Positions 1 through 8,190 of a stretch of 53,547 nucleotides of DNA are shown here, one piece after another (the stretch's first letter is position 1; every line of letters begins with the position of its first letter). The position numbers were made by a program, and so were the translations under genes. The notes beneath the pieces were generated by a model. The model was not told where the DNA came from. It did no database searches and was given only the letters and a program-made list of their open reading frames with translations. This DNA comes from Maribacter sp. ACAM166 (GTDB taxonomy: Bacteria; Bacteroidota; Bacteroidia; Flavobacteriales; Flavobacteriaceae): contig NZ_VAUW01000029.1 in NCBI RefSeq assembly GCF_005771495.1, positions 1-53,547 on the forward strand. The letters are read 5' to 3'.

Positions 1-237
1 ATTAGAAACGGAATTGCAATCACTGAACAATTTAGGAATGATATTAATGTCATTGATAGAGAATACCCCATGATCAAGATCGATTTTATTGAGTTAGATG
101 ATCACTTTGGTCCTGAACTCATCAATAGACTATCAAAAGAATGGAATATTCCAATCAACTTTATGTTCATTGCTTCACCAGGTGATCATTTCCCTTATAA
201 GATTGAAGAACTGGGCGGAGTAAGACTAATAATTTGA
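1..237 (+). CDS. C-terminal part of an unidentified protein
   Basis: The reading frame is open from base 1 and ends in TGA at 235-237, giving the last 78 residues of a protein whose start lies outside the window. It reads as folded, coding sequence with alternating hydrophobic and charged residues, and ends in NFMFIASPGDHFPYKIEE followed by LGGVRLII. I do not recognise the family. A compact mixed domain ending in a short beta strand, next to small TPR-like and orphan genes, would fit a polymorphic toxin tip or a partner protein, but that is only a guess from context. The next gene starts 51 bases downstream. Confidence 0.6.
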   Translation: MRNGIAITEQFRNDINVIDREYPMIKIDFIELDDHFGPELINRLSKEWNIPINFMFIASPGDHFPYKIEELGGVRLII

Positions 238-272
238 TAAAAAAGAGCATTACAAAGAACTGAACTGAAACT

Positions 273-612
273 AAAGTTTAAATAAAGGATGAGTAGTAAT
301 CTCGATTCTCAAGTTCAAAGGAACACGAAGGGTAAGCAGTTAGAAAAGGATGGAAAAATATTGGAAGCTATGGTTCTTTATGAAGCTAATATCTATGAGA
401 ATTTTGAAGGTAGCTTTCCCTATCGAAGGTTGGCAATACTATATCGTAAAAAAAAATTGTGGGCTGAAGAAATAAGAGTACTTGAGAAAGCTGTTTTCGT
501 TTTTGATTCACTCATTCCAACAGAGAGAAATGACGTTCAGCCAAAATTACAAGATTTTATAATGGCGTTAAGTAAGGCACAAGTGAAAATACCAAAGTTC
601 AAATAAGGGATG
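273..612 (+). repeat. First pair of the AAAGTTYAAATAARRGAT repeat
   Basis: Two copies of a sequence of about 19 bases flank the TPR-like gene, at 273-291 and 594-612. Three more copies occur at 6892-6912, 6948-6968 and 7740-7759. In one frame the copies encode KV(Q/L/stop)I(K/R)(D/N), which suggests they are scars of one coding sequence rather than a regulatory box. The first copy happens to supply the purine-rich leader and start codon of the TPR gene, the second its final codons and stop. Confidence 0.5.
289..606 (+). CDS. Small TPR-like protein
   Basis: 105 residues, no signal peptide and no membrane segment, so probably cytoplasmic. Residues 10-75 form paired amphipathic helices with TPR-like spacing (NTKGKQLEKDGKILEAMVLY, then PYRRLAILYRKKKLWAEEI and VLEKAVFVFDSL). 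This is the pattern of a one-and-a-half-repeat helical hairpin protein that binds another protein. No catalytic residues are visible. The ATG is preceded by AAAGG within a sequence that recurs several times in the accessory DNA (see the repeat entries), and the last codons and stop overlap a second copy of that sequence. Such small TPR proteins often sit beside contact-dependent toxin or immunity genes, but nothing here proves that role. Confidence 0.6.
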   Translation: MSSNLDSQVQRNTKGKQLEKDGKILEAMVLYEANIYENFEGSFPYRRLAILYRKKKLWAEEIRVLEKAVFVFDSLIPTERNDVQPKLQDFIMALSKAQVKIPKFK

Positions 613-913
613 GGTTTTATTATAAATACATGTTCTCATAAAATCCAATTGAACGATAAAACCCACAAAGTTTTTAGTGACAAATAATATCATTTCTTAA
701 ACTTTTATTATGACAAAGCTCTATAAACTTGGGTTATCACCATCCTTTTCTTTATCATGGTGAACCGCACATCTTTGGTCATCGATAACTGCTGCCTAGT
801 GGTAGGTTAAAAGGTTAAATGTAACAAGCGATACATTGGATTGGGCATGGGCGTCCAGATTTAATATCATATTACGGCAACCTACCATTCTAAAAATATG
901 AGTATTATTGTAT
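607..913 (+). other. Intergenic region with hairpins upstream of the LysR gene
   Basis: About 300 bases without a convincing gene. A 25-codon frame starts at the ATG at 610, and an overlapping frame from 594 reads KVQIRDGFYY before a stop; both look like debris of a lost gene. Further on there is a hairpin with arms TCACCAT and ATGGTGA near 738-764, and a 9-base inverted repeat TGGTAGGTT / AACCTACCA near 799-808 and 878-887. The latter would enclose about 70 bases just ahead of the regulator gene. This could be a structured leader, but it does not match a riboswitch consensus I can recognise. Confidence 0.35.
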
Positions 914-1807
914 ATGACTGATTTCCGCTTAAAAGTTTTCTATACCGTGGCCAAAAGGCTCAATTTCACCAAAGCGGCCAAAGAGTTGTTAATATCACAG
1001 CCAGCCGTCACGAAGCATATAAAAGAATTGGAAAGCCAGTTCAACCTAGCTCTTTTCGAAAGGAAGGGAAACTACATAGTTCTTTCTCCCGCAGGGGAAG
1101 TATTGCTGAGACATACGGAAGATATTCAAGGAATCTACAGGCAAATGGAATTTGATATGAATCAGTTTAATGAAACACAAACAGGGCTGCTGCATGTAGG
1201 TTCCAGTACTTCTATCACCCAGTATATATTACCACCGTTACTTGCGCGTTTTCATAGTATCCACCAAGATGTCAAGGTTGAATTGCTCAGTGGCAATTCG
1301 GAACAGATCGAACAGGCGCTGTTGAATAAAAGTATTGAGATTGGTGTTGTCGAAGGCAAATCGAAAAAACGTGAGATACATTATACAGCATTTTTAAAGG
1401 ATGAGATTGTCTTGGTGTGCAGTAGTAAAAACCCCTTGGCCAAGAAAGACGAGATAAGGCTGGAAGAATTAAAAAACATTCCCCTTTTACTGAGGGAGCC
1501 CGGTTCAGGAACCTTGGAGGTGATTGCCGGTGCATTAAAACAAGAAGAAATCCGTTTGGCCGACCTCAAGGTAGAAATGCAATTGGGAAGTACCGAGGCC
1601 ATAAAGTCCTATCTTCAACATTCGAACTGCATGGCCTTTATTTCCTTGCATGCCATACTCAAAGAGCTTCAAGGCGGAGTCCTTAAAATTATCGAAATAA
1701 AAAAATTACCCATCCACAGGCGTTTTTATTTTATCACGCCCCAAGGACCGGAAGCGGGGCTTCCCGGACTATTGATGCAGTTTTTGATCCGAAACCATAA
1801 TTTGTAA
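914..1807 (+). CDS. LysR-family regulator, probably of the cysJI genes
   Basis: 297 residues from the ATG at 914; a TTG two codons upstream is possible, but the family normally begins at MTDFRLKVF. Residues 1-60 are the winged helix-turn-helix (FTKAAKELLISQPAVTKHIK), followed by a linker helix and a periplasmic-binding-protein-like effector domain from about residue 88 (GLLHVGSSTSITQYILPPLL). Cytoplasmic transcription regulator. Its position directly ahead of, and codirectional with, the sulfite reductase genes suggests control of sulfur assimilation, as CysB-type and CbbR-type regulators do, but the actual effector cannot be read from the sequence. A CCAATA-N6-TATTGG inverted repeat 21 bases past its stop is a good candidate binding site. 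Confidence 0.85.
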   Translation: MTDFRLKVFYTVAKRLNFTKAAKELLISQPAVTKHIKELESQFNLALFERKGNYIVLSPAGEVLLRHTEDIQGIYRQMEFDMNQFNETQTGLLHVGSSTSITQYILPPLLARFHSIHQDVKVELLSGNSEQIEQALLNKSIEIGVVEGKSKKREIHYTAFLKDEIVLVCSSKNPLAKKDEIRLEELKNIPLLLREPGSGTLEVIAGALKQEEIRLADLKVEMQLGSTEAIKSYLQHSNCMAFISLHAILKELQGGVLKIIEIKKLPIHRRFYFITPQGPEAGLPGLLMQFLIRNHNL

Positions 1808-1827
1808 GCTTCCATAGGAGGATGTCC

Positions 1828-1845
1828 CCAATACTAACCTATTGG
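1828..1845. promoter_or_regulatory. Inverted repeat, candidate LysR operator
   Basis: Perfect inverted repeat CCAATA-N6-TATTGG between the regulator gene and the cysJI promoter, about 107 bases upstream of the -7 element at 1952. The size and dyad symmetry suit a LysR recognition site. A half-site-like TATTGGAT recurs near 1906-1913. Assignment is by position and symmetry only. Confidence 0.4.
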
Positions 1846-1927
1846 ACAATTTTATTTTCCGATTCATTTATCGCCAACTATTTGACCCCAACTATAACTT
1901 CAGGTTATTGGATATCAAAATTTGGAA

Positions 1928-1959
1928 TTGGTGATTGGCCTTGGTTCCGTTTATCTTTG
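1928..1959 (+). promoter_or_regulatory. Promoter of the peroxiredoxin relic and cysJI
   Basis: TTG at 1928-1930 and TATCTTTG at 1952-1959, separated by 21 bases, match the Bacteroidota -33/-7 promoter pattern TTG...TAnnTTTG. The next start codon downstream is that of the relic at 1983, so cysJ and cysI now probably depend on a promoter that belonged to another gene. Confidence 0.6.
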
Positions 1960-1982
1960 TGGCGTAATCCAAACGTAAAATA

Positions 1983-2189
1983 ATGAGCATAAGAATTGGA
2001 GACGAAGCACCAGAATTAAATGCCCTGACCACAGCAGATGAAAATGATTTACATCAAGAGTTAGGACACGGGAACCAAGAAGAATTTATTCATTTGAAAA
2101 GTCTGGTTCCTTTTGACAGAAGGTCCCTATCTCTGGTTCCGTTTACCGTATTATATTTCACGAATACTAAATTCTTTACATGGATTTAA
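1983..2189 (+). pseudogene. Remnant of a 1-Cys peroxiredoxin gene (N-terminal end only)
   Basis: The first 28 or so residues (MSIRIGDEAPELNALTTAD and following) resemble the start of AhpC/Prx6-type peroxiredoxins, which begin MSxRxGDxAPxFxAxTT. The similarity then stops. The catalytic FTPVCTTE region is absent, and the rest of the 68-residue frame (SLVPFDRR...) looks like random translation ending inside cysJ. The frame contains a near-repeat, TCTGGTTCCTTTT near 2102 and TCTGGTTCCGTTT near 2133, perhaps a deletion scar. A peroxiredoxin gene was probably deleted here, leaving its promoter and first codons ahead of cysJ. It could instead be an expressed leader peptide. Confidence 0.5.
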
Positions 2190-3997
2190 AAAAAGGACTG
2201 GAACGGGGTCCGTTCAACGATAAACAAGGGAAAAAGCTAAGCGAAGCCCTTTCTGGATTGGATTTCGGACAGCTTAACTGGTTGAGCGGCTACTTTTCTG
2301 GTATCGCCCAGAACCCTACTTCCATAGCAACAGATGGTACAGCGAACGAATCATCTTTGGGTGCTGCCACTGCGGTTGAACCGGGAAAATTAAATATTCT
2401 ATTTGGCAGCCATACCGGAAATAGTGAAGCTTTGGCCGAAAATTTAGCGAACCTGGCAAAGGAAAGGGGAATCGAGGTCGAAGTTTCCGATATGGCTTCT
2501 TTTAAGACAAGGGACCTAAATAAAATAAAGAAATTGGCGGTTGTCGTAAGTACACATGGTTTGGGAGAACCTCCTGTGCAGGCTCAAGACCTTTATAAAT
2601 ATCTGCATGGCAAAAGGGCACCCGACCTTTCCCACGTACAATTTTCGGTTTTAGGTCTTGGCGATAGCAGTTATGTCGATTTTTGCCAGACCGGAAAGGA
2701 TTTTGATGCCATTCTGGATAAGTTGGGTGGTACCCGTATGGCTCCCCGTCAGGACTGTGATGTCGATTATGAGGACGATGCCGAAACTTGGCAAAATACC
2801 TTACTGGATGCCATCTCAAAGAAATCGAGCGAAACATCCAATTTGCAAATAGGGCCAAATGAAATCGCACCGGCAACCGAGACAAAATACTCCAGAAAAA
2901 ATCTTTTTGAAGCCACGATTCTTGAGAAAATAAACCTTAACGGCACGGGGTCCTCCAAGGAGACCATGCACTTGGAGCTGGACCTTCAAGGTTCGGGAAT
3001 AACTTATGAACCGGGGGATGCCCTCGGAGTGTATGGGGCGAACTCCCCCAAACTGGTAAAGGCGGTTTTGGAAGCAACGAATTTATCCGGTGAAAAGATG
3101 GTAGTAGGCCATAATGGAGAAAAAACTTTACTGGAGGCACTGACCTATGATTACGAGCTTACACCCTTATCAAAAATCTCTTTGTCCAAATATGCCGAAA
3201 TAACCGACAGTCCACGCCTAAAAAAAATTCTTGCGGACAGTACCGCCGTTTTGGAATATCTTCCGGGAAGGGATATTATAGATTTACTCTCCGGGGAACC
3301 TCATATATTTTCACCGGACGAACTGATTTCGGTACTTCGAAAAAACACGCCCAGAATGTACTCCATAGCTTCATCCCAGGAGGCTGTGGGCGAGGAAGTT
3401 CATTTGCTGGTATCCATAGTGCGGTACAATGCGTTTGGCAGGGACAAGGAAGGCCACTGCTCCTCTACCTTGGCCGATCGGTTGGAGGTGGACGATAAAG
3501 TTAAAATCTTTGTTGATAAAAATACGCGCTTTAAACTTCCGAAAAATCCTGATGCGCCTATCATCATGGTAGGACCGGGAACCGGAATAGCACCTTTCAG
3601 GGCATTCATGCAGCATAGGGAAGTCGCTGAGAAAAAAGGGCCTTCCTGGCTTTTCTTCGGCAATCGGAATTTCACGACAGATTTCCTTTATCAGACCGAA
3701 TGGCAACAATACCTCAAAGAAGGAGTATTGACTAAGGCCGATGTTGCCTTTTCGCGAGATCAGATAGAAAAGAATTATGTACAACATCGTATGCTGGAAA
3801 ACGGCAAGGAATTGTACGATTGGCTGGAAAACGGAGCCCATTTTTATGTATGCGGGGACGCACAAAAGATGGCAAAGGATGTGGACCTAGCCCTAAAGCA
3901 GATTATACAGCAGCAGGGCGGGGTAACCTTTGAAAAGGCGGAAGATTATGTTAAAAAGCTTCAATTGGCCAATCGGTACCAAGCGGATATTTATTAA
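2180..3997 (+). CDS. cysJ: Assimilatory sulfite reductase, flavoprotein subunit
   Basis: 605 residues, close to the 599 of the E. coli protein. It carries electrons from NADPH through FAD and FMN to the hemoprotein CysI for reduction of sulfite to sulfide in the cytoplasm. Flavodoxin domain at about 70-215 with the FMN phosphate loop FGSHTGNSE near residue 74. FAD-binding domain from about 235 with RMYSIASS near 390 (the RxYS motif). NADPH domain with GPGTGIAPFRAF near 464 and YVCGDAQKMAKDV. It ends in the typical KKLQLANRYQADIY tail. The ATG lies 10 bases before the stop of the peroxiredoxin remnant. cysI follows 40 bases later on the same strand. All cofactor motifs look intact. Confidence 0.95.
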   Translation: MDLKKGLERGPFNDKQGKKLSEALSGLDFGQLNWLSGYFSGIAQNPTSIATDGTANESSLGAATAVEPGKLNILFGSHTGNSEALAENLANLAKERGIEVEVSDMASFKTRDLNKIKKLAVVVSTHGLGEPPVQAQDLYKYLHGKRAPDLSHVQFSVLGLGDSSYVDFCQTGKDFDAILDKLGGTRMAPRQDCDVDYEDDAETWQNTLLDAISKKSSETSNLQIGPNEIAPATETKYSRKNLFEATILEKINLNGTGSSKETMHLELDLQGSGITYEPGDALGVYGANSPKLVKAVLEATNLSGEKMVVGHNGEKTLLEALTYDYELTPLSKISLSKYAEITDSPRLKKILADSTAVLEYLPGRDIIDLLSGEPHIFSPDELISVLRKNTPRMYSIASSQEAVGEEVHLLVSIVRYNAFGRDKEGHCSSTLADRLEVDDKVKIFVDKNTRFKLPKNPDAPIIMVGPGTGIAPFRAFMQHREVAEKKGPSWLFFGNRNFTTDFLYQTEWQQYLKEGVLTKADVAFSRDQIEKNYVQHRMLENGKELYDWLENGAHFYVCGDAQKMAKDVDLALKQIIQQQGGVTFEKAEDYVKKLQLANRYQADIY

Positions 3998-4037
3998 TCT
4001 GTGTCATAAACAATCCTGACACAAAAGAAACCCATTT

Positions 4038-5738
4038 ATGAGCGATCAATCAGAGCAACAGAATTTATCAGAAGACGAACATATAAAGGATAAAAGTGAT
4101 TTCCTTCGTGGAACCATCAAGGAGAGCTTAAAAGACCCTTTGACCGGTGCCCTCGACCCAGAGGATGTGAAACTTATTAAATATCATGGCTCCTATCAGC
4201 AATATGACAGAGATCTTGAGGTTGAACGGAAGCAAAAAAAACTGGAACCCTTGTACCAATTCATGGTAAGGATAAGGGCTGCGGGCGGAATAACTACGCC
4301 CACACAGTGGCTTACTTTAGACGAGCTTGCGGATAAATACGGTAATGGGACGCTTAAATTGACCACCCGGCAATCCTTTCAGTTTCATGGGATTCTAAAA
4401 CGAAATCTAAAATCGACTATTCAAGAAGTAAATAATACATTATTGAGTACCCTTGCCACCTGTGGCGATGTAAACCGGAACGTAATGTGCAATCCCAATC
4501 CCTACCAGTCCCAGATTCACGAAGAAGTGTATCGGCTTGCGGGAGAGATAAGCGATTATTTTCTTCCAAAAACCACCGCCTATCACGAAATTTGGCTGAA
4601 CAAGGAAAAAGTAGCAGGTACTCCAGATTTTGAACCTTTATACCATCATACCTATCTGCCCCGAAAATTCAAAATAGCCTTGGCTATTCCACCAGACAAT
4701 GATATTGATATTTTCGCCAATGACCTTGGTCTCATAGTCATCGAAAAAAACAATAAAATCACCGGATTTAATATCTGCGTGGGCGGCGGATTGGGAAGTA
4801 CCTTTGGCAACGATGCCACCTATCCACGACTGGCTGATGTGATAGGTTTCTCACCTAAAGAAAAGGTTATCGAAGTGGCCGAGGCAGTCATTGCTATCCA
4901 AAGGGATTATGGCAACCGATCGGACAGAAAATTATCGAGGTTGAAACACACCATCGACGATAGAGGTTTGGAATGGTTTGTAAATGAACTAAATACGCGC
5001 CTTGGTTGGAACCTTGGCAGTCCGCGGCTGTATCAATTCATATCCAACGGTGATAAATATGGCTGGCTAAAAGGGACAAGTAAAAAATGGTACTACACGT
5101 TGTTCGTAGAACATGGAAGGGTAAAAAACGAAGATGGACACGAATTAAAAAAAGCCCTAAGGGAAATAGCACAAATCCATAAAGGCGATTTTCGGTTAAC
5201 AGGAAACCAAAATCTTATTATTGGAAATGTAGAGGAAAAGGATAAAGAAAGAATAGAGCTTATTTTGGAGAATAACGGTATTAAGAACCATTCCGAACTT
5301 ACAGGACTTCGAAAGAGTTCTATGGCATGTGTGGCATTGGGCACCTGTGGACTTGCTTTTGCAGAAGCTGAGCGTTACCTGCCTTCCTTGGTTGATAAAC
5401 TCGATATAATAATGCGGAAAAATGGTCTTGAAGAAGATGAAATCACTATCAGGATGACCGGTTGTCCCAATAACTGTGCGCGATCATCCCTTGGGGAAAT
5501 TGGTTTTGTAGGCCGTGCCATCGGGCGCTATAATCTATATTTAGGTGCTAGCCATAATGGAGACCGATTAAATACCCTCTATATGGAAATGCTATCCGAA
5601 CAGGATATCCTGCAAGAATTGGCCCCCATAATAGCAGCTTATGCCCAAAAAAGAGAAAAGAAAGAAAGTTTTGGAGACTTCGTGATAAGGAAAGAAATAG
5701 TAGAAGTAACAAATCGTCCTTTACAAGTTCTACAATAA
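4038..5738 (+). CDS. cysI: Assimilatory sulfite reductase, hemoprotein subunit
   Basis: 566 residues. Binds siroheme and a 4Fe-4S cluster and performs the six-electron reduction of sulfite to sulfide with electrons from CysJ. The cluster cysteines are C431 and C437 (CVALGTC) and C476 and C480 (CPNNC), spaced as in the E. coli enzyme. Substrate-binding arginines and lysines are in the expected regions (TTRQSFQFHG near 112 and NICVGGGLGSTFG near 245). It follows cysJ on the same strand and was probably cotranscribed with it. No siroheme synthesis, cysH, cysD or cysN genes are in the window; downstream DNA changes abruptly to accessory fragments, so the operon may have been cut short. Confidence 0.95.
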   Translation: MSDQSEQQNLSEDEHIKDKSDFLRGTIKESLKDPLTGALDPEDVKLIKYHGSYQQYDRDLEVERKQKKLEPLYQFMVRIRAAGGITTPTQWLTLDELADKYGNGTLKLTTRQSFQFHGILKRNLKSTIQEVNNTLLSTLATCGDVNRNVMCNPNPYQSQIHEEVYRLAGEISDYFLPKTTAYHEIWLNKEKVAGTPDFEPLYHHTYLPRKFKIALAIPPDNDIDIFANDLGLIVIEKNNKITGFNICVGGGLGSTFGNDATYPRLADVIGFSPKEKVIEVAEAVIAIQRDYGNRSDRKLSRLKHTIDDRGLEWFVNELNTRLGWNLGSPRLYQFISNGDKYGWLKGTSKKWYYTLFVEHGRVKNEDGHELKKALREIAQIHKGDFRLTGNQNLIIGNVEEKDKERIELILENNGIKNHSELTGLRKSSMACVALGTCGLAFAEAERYLPSLVDKLDIIMRKNGLEEDEITIRMTGCPNNCARSSLGEIGFVGRAIGRYNLYLGASHNGDRLNTLYMEMLSEQDILQELAPIIAAYAQKREKKESFGDFVIRKEIVEVTNRPLQVLQ

Positions 5739-5802
5739 GGAAAATATTTTGCTCTGCTACTTTTTTCAATCTTAACATCCTACTTTTTGCCCTGAGATCA
5801 AA

Positions 5803-6156
5803 ATGAAACTGGAGGAATGCTCTATGGCCCTGCCAGCCCGATTAAATGCATTTAGACAGGTCTCCGTGGTAGTCGGTTTAAAGAAATTTTTTGTTTTGGG
5901 AAATGGAATCAGAACCACACCGGAAATAGAACTTTTCTTCCAATTTTTAGAATTGGTTACAGGCTACACCTTGACTGCTCAAAAGCTTGTATTCTGCGAT
6001 GATTTAAAACTGTCGTTCTGTGGGATGCAGATTCTTCTAAAATATAAGGATAGTAGAATTTTAATTCAAAACTGCTTTTTCAAAAGTGTTAGCGTCCATT
6101 TTTCGTTTAGCTACCTCTTTTGCTATCTGGTTTTGGTTTTAGTTGATAGTTTTTAA
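5803..6156 (+). CDS. Doubtful ORF in accessory DNA
   Basis: 117-codon open frame starting with ATG, no family recognised. The composition is odd: rich in Phe and Leu towards the end (a hydrophobic stretch FSYLLCYLVLVLVDSF-like), with no clear domain. It lies between cysI and an istA fragment, where other frames are broken, so it may simply be an open stretch in decayed DNA. Kept as a possible gene only because of its length and ATG start. Confidence 0.2.
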   Translation: MKLEECSMALPARLNAFRQVSVVVGLKKFFVLGNGIRTTPEIELFFQFLELVTGYTLTAQKLVFCDDLKLSFCGMQILLKYKDSRILIQNCFFKSVSVHFSFSYLFCYLVLVLVDSF

Positions 6157-6173
6157 CCATTAAAAAATACGTC

Positions 6174-6341
6174 ATGAAAGGAAAACCAAAACGTATGAGT
6201 CTTATAAAACAAAAATTGAGGATACACAATCACGGCATGGGATACAAACCGATTGCCCGCATCCTTGGGATCAGCAAGAACAATATAAGTAGCTATATGG
6301 GCAGTGTGGGAAAGGAAGAGGGCATTGTGAAAAGGCGGTAG
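6174..6341 (+). pseudogene. IS21-family istA fragment (N-terminal HTH)
   Basis: A 55-residue frame beginning MKGKPKRMSLIKQKLRIH and containing a helix-turn-helix (YKPIARILGISKNNISSYM). This is the usual start of IstA transposases of the IS21 family, where the HTH is followed by a DDE catalytic domain of several hundred residues. Here a TAG follows KRR, and no catalytic domain or IstB ATPase is found downstream. It is the stump of an insertion sequence, or possibly a domesticated HTH peptide. Confidence 0.6.
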
Positions 6342-7077
6342 TTCTTAAAAAAATACTCGCTGCAACTGAACACGCACTTGTAGGTGTCTACAGTGCTGCG
6401 GAAAATACCCAAGGCACTCCCATTTTACTGTTGTAGAAGCCGTCGAGGCGCAATGAGATAATCTGTTTTAGTAAATTGAATCAAGTGTACTTTTCCATAT
6501 CACCGTCTTTGGCGATAAGGTAGTTTTACTTGATCTTTCAAAGTGGAAAAACCAAACTTTATGATTCCGGTTCAAACCTAAAAATAGCAAGAATCAAACT
6601 GAAATGGTATGCACAAACCGAACCTAGATTTCTATCGGGTTGATTGTTGAATAACGGGAGATGTACAAGGTTTTTGAAGTCAACTATAAATTTTGGTTTT
6701 CAAGATTTAAATTTGAACAAGATTACTTCTTCTCATTTTAGAAGAAATCCAGCATCTGGAAAAGTGATGGAGAATTGCGAAATGAAGAAAGAATGTGAGC
6801 TGAATGAACATAGATTGAAGAATTCTATATATTACGATTTAATTATGTGTGGAAAAATTAGAGAATAAAACTAGATTCTGAAACGGAATTGAAAGTTCAA
6901 ATAAAAGATAAGATAGGACACCATGTCGGTGTGCATCTAGAAGATTAAAAGTTTTAATAAAGGATAAGCTACTATCACTCCAAGAAACTTTATTAACATG
7001 GAATCGACTTCCGAAAAATACTGCTTTGATTTATTCCAGAACTTTTTTTTAAATCAAAAAGTCCGTAACTTTTAACC
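6342..7077. other. Gene-poor debris region
   Basis: About 735 bases with no supported gene. A TTG-started frame at 6644-6868 (74 codons) has no recognisable domain. A short frame at about 6870-6945 reads LDSETELKVQIKDKIGHHVG, and the next one from 6948 reads KVLIKDKLLSLQETLL before a stop; both start with the recurrent KVQIK-encoding sequence. A hairpin ACACC-N5-GGTGT lies at 6918-6932. The whole stretch looks like the remains of several small genes and part of an insertion sequence. Confidence 0.4.
6892..6968 (+). repeat. Two further copies of the AAAGTTYAAATAARRGAT repeat
   Basis: Copies at 6892-6912 and 6948-6968, only 56 bases apart, each followed by GATAAG. The 5' flank of the first (GAATTGAAA) also resembles the flank of the copy at 273 (GAACTGAAA), so similarity extends beyond the core. 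A fifth copy is at 7740-7759 inside the gene at 7458. Confidence 0.5.
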
Positions 7078-7266
7078 ATGGATAGGAAAAGAAATTGGAC
7101 TTTTGAAGATTTCCATGCCAAACTGGACGAATTGGACGATGACATAAGAAGTAAGGTCCTCGAAATAGTCGATGGGTTAATGGAATCCGGTCAATATACC
7201 GAGAATGGTGCCATTCAGGAAGGCATCGTTCAGGCCGAAGAATGGTTTTACAGCCTCGAAGGATGA
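7078..7266 (+). CDS. Conserved-looking small acidic protein
   Basis: 62 residues, ATG start, highly charged and predicted all-helical: WTFEDFHAKLDELDDDIRSKVLEIVDGLMESG then QYTENGAIQEGIVQAEEWFY. No signal peptide or membrane segment. The regular amphipathic pattern, full start and stop, and lack of internal disruption suggest a real gene. I recall similar short proteins from flavobacterial genomes but know of no function. It stands alone between debris regions. Confidence 0.6.
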   Translation: MDRKRNWTFEDFHAKLDELDDDIRSKVLEIVDGLMESGQYTENGAIQEGIVQAEEWFYSLEG

Positions 7267-7457
7267 TTATTTCAAAAAGGGATTATGCTGAAACAGCTAT
7301 CGTGATAGTTGCTAAGGGACCGCTTTAAGCTTCCAGTTGCCACTTTTGTATTGATAGACGCAACGAAAGTATCGAACGGTATTGCGAGTAGTTCTGACCG
7401 GAATCAGCCCATCAAGAGAGAATCAGATAAATAAAGTTCAATTAAACAATTGTATAA

Positions 7458-7817
7458 TTGGATAGAGATAGAATAGCGTATATAGAAATCGATGATTTAG
7501 GGTATCTACATATTGGTCTTGGGTTGAAAAAGTTCGTGCTCATCTATCGAACTGCCATGGAAGTTCACTGGAATCCAGAAAAACAAACATTTTATTCTCC
7601 AAAACCCTCAGATTGGACCTACCTGGATTGGTACAATCACATACTTAAAGTTGTAAAGGAAAAATGTTTTTGTGAACTTTATTTAACTTACGAAACAAAA
7701 TGGGTCAATGTTCTGGAGGATTTAAAGAGTGGAATAATCAAAGTTCAAATAAAAAATGGATTTTCCAAACCTATTAGGAGGTTGGTCGTCCATTCAATTG
7801 GGTTCCTCTCTTTGTGA
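7458..7817 (+). CDS. Orphan protein, possible immunity-type protein, TTG start
   Basis: 119 codons from a TTG. The body reads as a compact alpha/beta domain with many aromatic residues (AYIEIDDLGYLHIGL, EVHWNPEKQTFYSPKPSDW, TYLDWYNHILKVVKEKC). No transmembrane helix. Small orphan proteins of this size and style are common as immunity proteins in Bacteroidota, which is why I raise that role, but no toxin partner is present. The final 27 residues begin with the repeated KVQIK sequence and then read as low-complexity basic sequence, so the natural C-terminus may have been replaced by recombination. No ATG is available near the start, so the N-terminus may also be damaged. Confidence 0.45.
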   Translation: MDRDRIAYIEIDDLGYLHIGLGLKKFVLIYRTAMEVHWNPEKQTFYSPKPSDWTYLDWYNHILKVVKEKCFCELYLTYETKWVNVLEDLKSGIIKVQIKNGFSKPIRRLVVHSIGFLSL

Positions 7818-8190
7818 ACGATCTGAACGACTTACAAGAGAATGTTTTCCATTTGTAGTTTGTACAACAGCACCGGTGCCGGGACTAAAAGGCATTCAGC
7901 CAAATGACCGTTAGCCTATCCTCACCCTCTCAGAAAATACATAATATTGGTAGATTTACTACCGTATGGCCGATATAGTTAGTTAGGTATGCAATCAATT
8001 AACTATATAATTAATTATTTACTATAGGCGTTAATGCGCAGTAAATCAATGTGTTATAAATATCTATTTCGGATAGAGCCATATTGGTCCAAAAGGCAAT
8101 ATATAAGTACAAAGATAAAGGTGAAAGCTTTTATAGACCTAATAAATTGGATCTTTCCAGAACATGGATTACCCAAGCCCCTGCGGAAGT
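7818..8190. other. Noncoding region left of the mobilization module
   Basis: No supported gene. It contains the inverted repeat GGTAG-ATTTA-CTACC at 7949-7963 and, within a very AT-rich stretch, TATAGTTA at 7974-7981 paired with TAACTATA at 8000-8007. AT-rich dyads next to a mob module could be an element boundary, a replication or a promoter region. Nothing decides between these. Confidence 0.35.

Noticed and set aside
735..890. Possible SAM or other riboswitch upstream of the LysR gene
   Set aside because: CGGCAACC near 875 and the 9-base inverted repeat recalled an S-box, but the other conserved blocks are missing and the gene downstream is a regulator. Described only as a structured intergenic region.
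2502..3865. Minus-strand frames of 66-164 codons inside cysJ
   Set aside because: Shadows of a gene whose cofactor motifs are all intact on the plus strand.
6918..6932. Hairpin between two repeat copies as an integron attC-like site or CRISPR unit
   Set aside because: Only two copies lie close together, the spacing with the others is irregular, there is no integron integrase or cas gene, and the repeats read as coding scars.
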